A stretch of DNA of 64,000 nucleotides from contig CAJNOL010000412.1 of NCBI GenBank assembly GCA_905250125.1, forward strand, positions 1-64,000, given 5' to 3'. Position numbers and translations under genes: made by a program. Of the stretch, positions 1-10,402 are shown in pieces. Source of the DNA: Rotaria sordida (taxonomy: Eukaryota > Rotifera > Eurotatoria > Philodinida > Philodinidae). Below the pieces are notes generated by a model that saw only the letters and a list, made by a program, of their open reading frames with translations, was not told where the DNA came from and searched no databases. Every line of letters starts with the position of its first letter. Positions within the stretch are counted from its first letter, which is position 1.

Positions 1-704
1 TGGAAAAACTAGATAGGTTTACAAAAATGGCTAATATGCACTCTATTAGATACAATTGGTGTCGCCGCCATCCAAAACTTTTTTGAGTTAAAATCAATTT
101 AACACTATTTTCATCCTCAGTTTTTAATGTTGTATTCGAAAAAAAATAGTTTCATAAACTAAAAAACGAAGTAACACAGGAAATTTCGTAATACTTTGAA
201 AACTGATACATTTTTCGCCAAAGCCACGATCTTCTTCAGTTTTTTAAAATTTTTTGGCCCATAATACTTTTTCAAAAACTGAAAACCATTCTTTTTAACC
301 GACAGCTCGCGCTTTATCGAAGCGTATATTTATAAAAAACACGGGAAAAGAAGTTCATTGAAATTTCGAATTGCGAGCGCCTTAAAAGAAATGGAAAAGA
401 AATACTAAAATTTAAAAATCAATGATATCTTCTTTTCCAATACTCACAATATTTTATTTGTTCCTTTAAGGTTAACAAAAAAAAAAGATGCAACAAAGTT
501 ACCTAATATTTTAAAAGTAATCTACCGATGACAATAACATATTTGATTATTACACTATTCGTACTGTAAACATTTCTTATTTCATAAAAGAATTAAATAT
601 ACTTAAAAAAGAAGACATATTGGACTCTAATTATAAATATATATATATATGTGTAAAGATAATTTTCATTAGGAGTGTCATATTCACATTACAGTTATCA
701 GTGA

Positions 705-850
705 ATGATAAGTGTTACCACTTACCACTTACCACTTATCACATACCAAATAAGTAGTAAGTGTTACTACTTACTAATTACTAAGTAAGTAGTAAGTGCT
801 ACTTCCAAGTAATTAGTAAATGGCACTTCTAGGTAAGTAATAAGCGATTT
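705..850. repeat. overlapping short palindromes (TAAGTAGTAAGT type)
   Basis: The stretch repeats the words TAAGTAGTAAGT, ACTTACTACTTA and CCACTTACCACTTA in both orientations, so either strand could fold into several alternative hairpins. It is a local satellite-like patch with no coding potential. Confidence 0.6.
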
Positions 851-2290
851 GTATTGAACTGCAGGCATCCCATTGATGTCTTATTATTAATGATTTCATT
901 AGAAGTCTTTTCATGGCTTTCTCTTCATTCTAAAAAAAAATCCGTTCCCTAGGAAACTCAAACTAGCTCGAAAACCCTTTCTGATTTCCGAAAGAGTTTT
1001 CGCCCTCATAAAGCGTTCTCAAAAATACCTTCTTGATTTTACAGGATACCGAATTCGACTCCCGTAAAGTGTTTCAGAATACTTTTTTGTTGCTGTCGAG
1101 AACTCAATTAGTATTTCCCAGAACCATTAGGATATTCTAAGAAAGCAATTCATCTGAAAGAGCTGATTTGGTATCCGAAGGGGTATTCGAGAATACCTCT
1201 TCGGTTCCCGAACTATTTTATCGAAAGCCTAAAGGGTTTTCGAACATTCGGACACTCAAAAAGATATAGTCGGGAACTTAAATCAGTTTTCGAATTTTTT
1301 TTAGTTCTTTCACGTTTTTCGAAGTTTTCAAACCTTCGAAACAATAGAAAAAAAATCTTAGAGTGAAGGAAATCTTTCAATGAAGATAGCTGATATTCAA
1401 ATTTAATTTTATAAACATTGTTTTTTCTCAGCTTCAAATATTTTTAGAGACCTTGAAGCATTAATACCTTCAAGAAAACATATATCATCATAAATAATGG
1501 ACGTTTGAAATCCAAAAGTTTTTTATCTGAGACCGTGTTTTGCTCTGAAATTAATCTCACGTCATTAATACATTTTTAACGTAGCATAAATTGTGGATAG
1601 CTGACGGACATTTAATTTTTATATTTTGCAAAGAAGCGAACAACAATATTAACTTAAAAACCCTCTCTCACTTTTCATATTTTTCATTAGATTTCAATAA
1701 CATGATGATTAAATGATGATTTTGGTATTTTTTGTGCAGAAAAATATAGCAAGCAGATACATGGTGCAGTTCAAATGTTGAGACTTATCTCAACACTAAC
1801 TAATTAATAAACTATTCATAAAGCGAAAGCAGATCAGCTGATCAATCTTCAACATGTCTGTGAACAAAATACTGCGTCAACAAAAAAGACAAACTGCTCC
1901 ACTCATCGAAAAGGACTGTCGAATTAAATAAGAAGCAATCAGAAAGAAGATAAAACTTTTTTGATCACCTCCCTTTTTTTCTAATATTAAACCGTCATTT
2001 ACTTTTCTTATTTATCTCCTCAGTTCTTTTTTCTTATTTTCGATTAATTGAGAGAGCTTAATTTCGCAAAAGTTTTGAAAATTATTATACGCAAAACTTT
2101 AATACTTTTTCCATCAATAAATATTTTATTCTTAAAATACTTCATTTTATTATTCATTTCTTTAAAAAAAATTGATCCATCAAGATTGGAAATATACGAC
2201 TCTAAAATATCACATTTGACTGATGGTATCTACAAGTTGAGTCCAATATACAAGAATTGCTTTCATATTTTGTTCAGAAAACTTCTTCTA

Positions 2291-2540
2291 CGTTTAGGTT
2301 CACATGAACACAAAACCAACACGTAAGCATTACTAAAAAAAAGAATTGTTTTTTGATATATTTAGGTTTACATTAACGGTATATAAATTTGTAAGTATTA
2401 TTTACAATGATAAATTGTTTTCTACTGTATTTAGGTTCACAACAACGTCAGATCAATATCTAAGTGATATTTAATAAAATTAATTCCTTTCTTATGTATT
2501 TAGGTTCACTTTAACAACGAATCAATACGTAAGTGATATT
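2291..2540 (+). repeat. four-copy 69-bp tandem array with splice-site-like borders
   Basis: Four units lie head to tail with a period of 68-69 bp. Each has a 25-nt core at 2298-2322, 2366-2390, 2435-2459 and 2504-2528. Every core is preceded by TTTAG and starts GTTCAC or GTTTAC. In units 1, 2 and 4 it is followed directly by GTAAG; unit 3 has CTAAG at that point. The AT-rich spacers of about 43 nt resemble the very short introns of the real genes in this window. Because 25 is not a multiple of three, a chain of cores would shift frame at each step. A plain minisatellite is the simplest alternative reading. Confidence 0.75.
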
Positions 2541-2992
2541 CAAAAAGTAAATTACTGTGTCTTTAAGAATTCAAATGGATAACCAGCACAATGGTAGTGA
2601 CATTACAAATAATACACGAATTTTCCCAATGCTACAGTTCTTCTCGTCGAACCGTTTTGAAAGATCCGTCCAATAGAGCTTGCCGCTAGCTCGAAAATCT
2701 TTAATTAGTTTCTGAGATGAGAATTTTATAAAATTTGTAATTGCCATTTTAGGGTTTTCGAATGCCCGAAAACACTTGCTCGGAAACCCTTATGAGTTTC
2801 CAAGAATACGGATTATTTTTAGAGTGTGCGAATGAACTGTATATCTTTAGGATTGGGTTAGGTTAGCAAATTCATTTTAATATCAAAAATAATTATATAC
2901 AAATGGAGTGAATATTTTTGGTTTGAGTTGAGTTGAATTGGGTCAGGAAATGCACTTTATTCTGATAATTATTTAGAATTGAGGCTTATATC

Positions 2993-3048
2993 TTGAGGGT
3001 GTGCGTGTGGATGAAGAGAAAACTAGAAATACATCCACATCCAAAACG
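2993..3048. repeat. telomere-like hairpin element
   Basis: A GGGTGTG-rich arm, a short loop containing GATGAAGAGAA and a CATCCACATCC arm form an imperfect stem-loop. It shares arms and loop wording with about eleven other copies in the window. Confidence 0.6.
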
Positions 3049-3852
3049 TTGAGTAATAAACCTTTAGCTGTGCGTTATATACTCTTATCATTTTCATGTA
3101 CCCTCAATGCCATAAATCTTTCGGCTTCTAAATCCTTTGAGAGTTTATGAAAAGTTGCACATAGGGCAAGAGTTTATTATTCTATTCTTTTCTTTGTACT
3201 GTATAGATAAGAATCTATTGTGGCAAACCTGTGTTTTTTTTTGGATTGAACTATACACACTGTCTCGATGATACTGAGATAGAAAGAAAGAGAGGTACTG
3301 AATAATAGGGCATGTATGACACATATGCACTCGTTTCCTTTTGTCTGTTCTTTACCGCTGAGGATACACTCCTTTGCACCAAAGAATCGCTGAATTCGAT
3401 TAAAAAGACCACTATAAACTGTAAAAAATAGATGGCATATCAAACCTTAATGGTTTAACATCTGTGCTCCTCGATTAAATCTCCAAAAATTGTTTGGGAA
3501 CAATCGAAAAAAAGGCTTGTCGCAGTGTCCCACATGACTTTCGAAGAATTTGACAGACCAGCTCATATGCTAAACCATTACAGTTTGATGCGCTATCTTT
3601 TTTTACAAAGTAGTATTGATTGATTGGTCGCATCGTATATATATAGCAGGTTATTAGGATATATGATCTAAAAGAGGCTCGAAGTTAAAATGCTACGAAA
3701 TCTGTTTGAGTGAGTAATAAGTTTGTCATGAGCTGTTAGTGGACGAGAACGAAATGGATTTTTTTCATTTGTCTCAATAGCCTGTGAGATAAGTGATGAT
3801 TGCTTTCGTCGTATCATCGGAGTAAATTTTAGCATTACAACAGAGCAAAAAA

Positions 3853-4902
3853 TCAACTAGACTGATTACTTCGTGTCTGAGAAGAAAACATCAGAGAAAG
3901 AATAGAAACAAGTAAGTCACGTCGTTTGGTTCTATCGATATTTAATTGTTGTCGATCCGCACCGACATCTACAATATTCATTCTTGCCATGAAGTCACTA
4001 AAAGCTCGAATAAGTTCGCGACGAAAGACCATCGTGGTGAGAGTATAGAGAAAAAATGAGACACCATGATTCATGAAGAAAGCCAAATTAACAATGACAC
4101 CCGCCAGTTTGGCTGTCTCTGTTGGTGACGTCGGCTCAAATGTGTAGTAAACAAACTTATTGATGATGTAAGGGAGTGTAAGAACTGCATTGAAAATACT
4201 AGGAGCGGTGACAAGACCAATGAAATAAAACTCTCTGCGCGATACGGTGGGATGAACGAGACGTCGAATGTGACGTATCTCAGCGACGATAGCCACGTTG
4301 ATAATAGTCATAATTATAATAGGACATAGCCCATAGAAAATAAAAAAGAAGATATCAAAAAGGTAACGATAAAGACCGAGTCGCGCATAGCATTCACCCC
4401 GATCGATCTCGAACAGGAATGGAATATGTAAATCGATAAGAAGACAGAAGACAATGAGTAAAGCAATTATTATGCATGTTGTTCGATGTTCACACAGGAT
4501 CATGTAACAGCGATTATTCTTGGTGAATTGAGCCTGACGAACATGAGCATATCGATTGATGGAGGCCATTGTGAGTTAAAATGATGAAAAAAGATAGTTG
4601 ACATGAGTCAAATAGCGACGAATCTTACACCAAATCAATATCTGATTTTCCAGCGGTAGAAGAAAACCGTTGGTAAGCAATCGAACAAGTAGACCAATAG
4701 TGAGAACCAGATAGTTGTTGAGAGAATAAGCAATAAAATAGATCGAGCATGAATTAGAACGAAATGTTTTACGCAAGAAGACAATCAAATTGAACGTATT
4801 TCCGATGAGACCGAGCCCAAAGATGGCAAGATAGATGTAACGTGAAAAGATGTAAATCCGAACGAATATTAACGTGTCATCAGCACCGGCTCTATTCATC
4901 AT
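3853..4902 (-). pseudogene. rhodopsin-like 7TM receptor, interrupted by one in-frame stop
   Basis: Reading from the ATG at 4902, the frame runs through TM1 (residues about 12-40, with GNTFN), TM2 and the conserved Cys before TM3, then meets TAA at 4578-4576. The same frame continues directly through the rest of TM3 with NRY in place of DRY, a long TM4-TM5 region, TM6 and a TM7 with NHGVSFFLY in place of NPxxY, to a basic tail ending at 3853. Total length would be about 349 codons, normal for a class A receptor, and no intron is needed. The likely role was peptide sensing at the plasma membrane, as in FMRFamide-type receptors, but the ligand cannot be read from sequence. It may be a young pseudogene, a null allele or carry an assembly error; an intron removing only the stop is not apparent. 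Confidence 0.8.
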
Positions 4903-6368
4903 ATTTACTGTTACGTGACTCCTCTACATTTATGTTGCTTCGTGCTTTTTTATTCTTTTTGCCTCTGAAACGGAATTATCTTCTTCTCTATGGCCACAGA
5001 CTGATCATTAGTATCTTTTCTTTATTGAAAATCCATTCAAAAAGGGCTTATAGCACGACAACTCATCTTCGTTATCCATGTGATCTATCGATAGATCGTT
5101 TCTACACATCAATACAAATCATGATATTGTTTGTAACTAGCTGAATTCTAAATTTTTCTGAAATTGGTTTCTACGTGAAAACTTATCTCATGAAGTTATA
5201 AATGTATCTTTGTGGTGTCTCTTTCGCCAACTGATTTTCAAGTCTTATCTCATTTTTTTAATGCTATTACGTAATGCATTTTTATCTTGTTTTACTTCAG
5301 TGCGAACTTGAAGTCTTCCTCTACGATTTTTCACTCTAAGTAATTTCTGATTTACGCGGAATCTATATTTGAATTACTCTGGCTTTCTAATCTTCTGTTC
5401 GTATACGAACATAAACTGTACTTTTTTTCTCTTTCTTCTTTGCTCTTTATTCGTTCTCAAATTTTTTATAGATAGTGTTTGCGTTTGACGTTATGTCTTG
5501 GAGACGCTCGAGAGCGCGTCTCAATTGAGTGGGTAGATGTGTCAATGGGCATATCATCTTACGTGATATCTTTCCTTTCTCTATATGTTGTTGTACAATC
5601 GATATTACGTAGTTTGCATATATGATTTTTTTTCTTTTTCTTTTCTCTTTTTCCTTTTCTTCTATCTTTTATCCTCTTTCTGTTCGTTTTGTCTTTGTTC
5701 ATTTTATGTACTTCTCTCATATCTCATGCACCAGTTAGTCTTAATTCAAGACACACGGGAGCGCGTCTCAATTGAAGGAAAGAATATGCCAAGAGATACC
5801 CCGATGTGACATGCTATCACCAGTATGTGACATCATCCTTACGTTATTTCACTCTTACTTCATATCATCCTTGCATGATGTCAACCTTGTATTCTCACAT
5901 AATACTGTTCATAGTGTTGAATACTTTCTCAATAACTTTGTAATCGCTGCGGTATTCAATGCACATATGCTCATTGTTCTGTCTTCACTCTGAGAGATTA
6001 CCGCATCAAACAGATGCAAGGACAAATTGTTGAGAAGAAGAGAGAAGAGACGAGAAAAGAACGGTTGAGAATATTCACAGTCGATATCGTGTAGTGTCAC
6101 GGAAACAACACACTCGACGTTATACACCTTTTTGGATAGTATACATAGTTGGTGTAAAAGTTAGATAGATATATAATAATGTGTATTAATATTGAGAGAG
6201 AAATAAAATCATGTACAACAAGTAACGGAATTGAGCTTGAAGAAATAATAAACAAGGTAAGGTCTTAAAATACGTGATCCCACAACGCGATCATCAACCA
6301 TTCTGCATCATATCCTTCGCTTATTCTCAATTTTTCATTACATTATCGTTGACGAAGAAATGTTGGTA
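4903..6368. other. intergenic region with pyrimidine tract and a split 17-bp direct repeat
   Basis: No gene is supported. A CT/TTC-rich tract lies at about 5620-5700. The words GAGCGCGTCTCAATTGA occur near 5511 and again near 5760. The open frames here are low-complexity. Confidence 0.5.
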
Positions 6369-6734
6369 TCAATTGTTGTATACATAATTATAGATCCATT
6401 GAATTTTTTCGACTTTACTCGTTACATATGTTTTATCGATATCAATAGTATTTGGTTTTAAATCAGTTACTACCGAGTAACCAGTACCACTTGTATCGCC
6501 AATCAAAATAAATATTGCTGTTTTAGTCGTATTTTGGTTTTCGTATTGATACGGAGGTTGAATATCGATTATTGACACTTGAATTGTCCTTGTTTCTGTT
6601 GACATTAAAGCATCATATAAAACCAATATTTCGTTGTTTCGTATATTCAATGCAAAAGATACACTAGCCAATTGAAATTGATTCCAAGATTGCATAGAAA
6701 ATGTTGACAACCCTATAAAAAAAACTATCGACAT
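6369..6734 (-). CDS. possible small secreted protein, function unknown
   Basis: A 121-codon frame from the ATG at 6734. The first 15 or so residues (MSIVFFIGLSTFSMQ) are hydrophobic and could be a signal peptide or an anchor. The rest is Ile/Thr/Tyr/Asn-rich and mostly hydrophilic, with no cysteine and no motif I recognise, including a GDTSGTG stretch near residue 78. Composition is more protein-like than the surrounding random frames, which is the only argument for it. It could be one exon of a larger gene or a chance frame. Confidence 0.35.
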   Translation of the reverse strand: MSIVFFIGLSTFSMQSWNQFQLASVSFALNIRNNEILVLYDALMSTETRTIQVSIIDIQPPYQYENQNTTKTAIFILIGDTSGTGYSVVTDLKPNTIDIDKTYVTSKVEKIQWIYNYVYNN

Positions 6735-7059
6735 TTTTGCTTATATAATGGCCAGTCTTCTAATGAAACAATTTGATTACTCTTCTATTCAATTGATGTG
6801 AGTTAAATGATTATTTACTTTCATTGGATTCATGATTACATATTCTCTAAATAATATGTTCTTAACCTTAATGTAGAAACAGCAAACCATTGATATTCGA
6901 GTTCCATCTTGAACGCTAGAAATAGATTATTAGCAATCTTAGAATAGCTTTTCACTTGCAAATCTTCATCTTGAAGATGAAAGACAAAGTGTAGCATTAT
7001 GAACTGAAATTTGAACATAAAAAACTATATAATTATCAACTTTTGGATGAAATTAGCTT

Positions 7060-7310
7060 CAGAATCCTAACGTTAGATATGACAAACAAACTTTGGCGCT
7101 GTGATTCGAAATCTAAGTTTTATAATTAATCAAATATCTACTAATGTTAGAATACTTTTTTGCTTGAATATCCTAACCTTGGAGATGGAAAATAAACTTT
7201 GGAGTTGCAATCTTCATTTTGATCAGTATAACCTTTAATAACATTAACATACATTTTTGTTGAAGTATCCTAACTTTAGAATATAAAAATAAACTGTAGA
7301 GATAGAAAAA
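7060..7310. repeat. degenerate tandem repeat, about 100-bp units
   Basis: The words ATCCTAAC, then TTAGATATGACAAA or a variant, then AAACTTTGGAG recur near 7072, 7168 and 7268, giving three diverged units. A weaker unit may lie near 6850-6990. Old and non-coding. Confidence 0.5.
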
Positions 7311-8095
7311 CAAATCAAATCTGACTTATATTTTTTAAAGATCTCCTTTAATAATCATAAATCTAATAGGAAAATAATCATATACTTATTTATAAACAAT
7401 GTCTTTGTCAAAAAGCAAATCATTTGAAAATTAAACGACAAATATGTTTACAAAAATCACTCATTCATTTTTTAATATGAATTAAACGAAAAAAGTACCT
7501 GAAATAAGACTAAGCTCCGACCAATGCCGGTAAGGGGAAAATCTTACCGCTTGCAATTGTGTCTTCACCACTATTGTTGCATTGCCTTAACGGGGCCCCC
7601 TTAGAAAATCGAATTTTTCAAAAAAATATCGAAGTTGAGTTTTTATCACGAAAAGATGCAGCGAAACTTTCTCTTTCAGAATATATATGGTTTTTTAGAA
7701 AATAACCAGATTTTCAAAGACTCACGGCATGAAACTTTGACTCTACTGCCATATTTTCGGAGGAATCTTCGTGGTTTTTAAAGTTTTTCGATTTTGGAAA
7801 AGCGGCGTTGCCACTTGCATTATCATTGAATAGAACATTTTTATATTAATCAGTATGTCAGGTGGCGTTAAGTACGTTCATCCATTATATACTTTAAAGC
7901 GGCCCACTGGAATATATTAATAATATACCGTTGTAATATGATTTATTCTGGAATTGAATGAAAAAATCCATTTCTAAAACTTCTCTAGCTTTTTTCTCAA
8001 AACACGGTTTCTAGGCAGAAAAATTGAAATAACTCCGTCTCGGCTCGGGATAACATCGACGTTGTTTTTTTTGTTTTAAAGGTCGGAGTCAGAGC

Positions 8096-9689
8096 TGTTA
8101 GGGTTTGCGCTCACGAAAAGCGATGAACACAGTTAAAGATGTATGTGTTTTCTTCTCTCTCTTTTTATTCTTTGAGAAAATAAACGCTTATATACGCACA
8201 TAAAAAGACAAGGACGAAATAAAAAAGAATGTAAAAGTTAATTAAGGACAAAGAAAAGCAATAGAAACAAAATAACAAAAACGAAATATCAAAGAAAAGA
8301 GAACAGATAGAATTGAGGTATATGTTATAGGAATGTACTGTAACATGCTCTATTGAACAAAATATATGTACTATTAACATTTTTAGACAGAAAAACAAGA
8401 ATAATATAGAAATGAAAAATGTGTAATATCAAATGCAAAAAAAAACAAGCTATAACGCGCGAGAATCTTTGAAATAAACGGTTAGGATATGAAAAGAATC
8501 AAATGAAAACGAAATATGAAAAAGAAAAAGAAAAAGGGAAAAAAGTTCAACAATTTAAACAAGTAACAGAAAAATGCCACATATTTAACGGTAATATGTG
8601 TAGACATAAACAAACAAAAGTTATATACGAGAAAGAAAAGAAAAAAAGAAAGTCCACCGTTATAATAAAAATTGATCTTCGTATAGAGAAATGAACAAAT
8701 ATAAGTCAGATGTTGTTCGACGTATAAAGTTGACTTTTCTTTTGATATTGTTTAACTTCATCAACTAGTTTTTTCATAATTAATTGTGAATAACGTGATA
8801 TATAATGTAGTAATTTTGTTTGTTTTAAGTGACAAGAAAAATAATATATGATTTGTTGATTGTATAATATGCCAAAAACAGGTTACGAAATATTGATTTC
8901 TTTTTTGATTCTCAATTTCCGAAATAAGAATCTGTTAAGAATAAATGAATACTGAATATATTCAAAATTGTATTTCGTATAATAGAATAATAAAATATTA
9001 ATAGATATATGTCAAATTGAACATAATAGCCCTTCACAATCAGTGAGTGGAGGAAAGTCACACTGCTCAACCATGCTGTGCTAAGTTATATTGGATCAGG
9101 TTAATCTAATAATAAATAAATATTCCACTCGGTTTGACATACTCATTAATATGACGGCATTCTTTGTAAAAGTTCTTCAAAATAATAAGTTCGTCCGAAT
9201 AACAGAAACTCCACATCAATTATAACTGGCAAATATTGTGTGCTTTTTAATGTGTTTAACGAAAACATTTTTTCTATTCAATATGTTCGAGTTCATGGTT
9301 GAGAGATGAAGAAATTCGCTTGTGTATTAAATTGAATTGTAATCTTGTCACGAGTCACAATTGGTTAGTTGTTGTAATAATCGATGGTTCGGCCTTCCAT
9401 AGTTGTGAACTATCAGAAGGAAGCCAGAGTCGCCAAATGTTAGGGTCTGCGCTCACGAAGAGCGACGAACACAGTTACAGATGTATGTATTTTCTTCTCT
9501 CTCTCTTTATTCTTCGAGAAAACAAACGTTTATTTACGCACATGAAAAAACAAGGACAAAATAAAAAAGAATATCAAGGTAAATCAAGGACAAAGAAAAG
9601 TAATAGAAATGAAATAACAGAAATAAAAATATCAAAGAAAAGAGAATAAATAGAATCAAGGTATAATGTTATAGAAATGCACTATAACA
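8096..9689 (-). mobile_element. short LTR-bearing retroelement relic without coding region
   Basis: Two direct repeats of about 250 bp, 8096-8345 and 9438-9689, both begin TGTTAGGGT and end TAACA, the TG...CA form of LTRs. They are similar over their whole length, roughly 85% by eye, so the insertion looks old. Read on the minus strand, the right copy is followed by TTTGGCGACTCTGGC, which has the form of a tRNA primer-binding site, so the right copy would be the 5' LTR. The internal part of about 1.1 kb shows no gag or pol-like frame, as in small non-autonomous (TRIM-like) elements. I see no clear target-site duplication. Confidence 0.6.
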
Positions 9690-10402
9690 AGAGTTAACTT
9701 TTCATTGGACGGATTTTTGATACTTGATTCCTGGACTGAGAAAAGTGGGATTTACTATCGTGAAGTGACATTTTTTTATGCTAATTTTGAACACTATGTC
9801 CATTAAAATGCTCATAAAAAATGAATGGAAGGAAGTTTCAAAATTCCATCCGATGAAAATTTGCACACAGAGGCTAGCTTTAATTTGAAACCAGCCCGAG
9901 CTCAATATCCCCTATAATGACGGAATTATTTCGATTCTTCTGCAAGGTAGAAAAACAAGTTGGAAGTTCCGTTTAATAGGGTATATCAGACTGAAATTTT
10001 TACCACAAGCATTTCTCACTAAAATCACTCATTCCTGAAAGTTTCAGCCCAAACGGTCCATTCTAAGTGGTAAATCAATTCTGAGGGAATTCCCTTAAGT
10101 ATTTGTTAGAAAGTTTGCTTGATTTTCTGCTACACGTATTTTATTTATTTGTATACACCATGTGAGAAGGAGATATATATTTGATATACACATCAAAGAA
10201 TAAATGATAATTTTGTCCACCATTTATCTTTTGTCATCCTTACATGATCGGTTGAGTGCGCATACCTCTTTGTTTCATGTATAGATGAAGAAAAGAAAAA
10301 CGCATAAGCTACTACTTAATCATCGCGAATTATTCTTTACTGAGGCGTTTGGACACACTTCTGTTCGATAGTTTTTGATACTCTTGTTGAAAAAAGCATT
10401 GA

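Larger units (their letters stand above)
1..3852. other. non-coding region left of the receptor gene
   Basis: AT-rich sequence in which I find no convincing gene. It holds a short TA run near 640, overlapping short palindromes near 705-850 built from TAAGTAGTAAGT-like words, degenerate TTTCGAAAACCC-like repeats at about 950-1260 and 2690-2820, the 69-bp tandem array near 2298-2528 and a telomere-like hairpin near 2993-3048 (the last two listed separately). The short open frames here have no recognisable domain and biased low-complexity composition. Confidence 0.6.
6735..10402. other. non-coding, repeat-rich region before the ABC exporter
   Basis: It contains degenerate tandem repeats (about 6840-7310), a short LTR-bearing relic (8096-9689) and unassigned AT-rich DNA. 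No coding exon is recognisable; the longest frames are lysine/glutamate-rich shadows of A-rich sequence. Confidence 0.5.

Noticed and set aside
2291-2540. Tandem array as a CRISPR array
   Set aside because: The constant parts are short splice-like borders and AT-rich spacers, not 25-40-bp conserved repeats with unique spacers, and the context is an animal genome.
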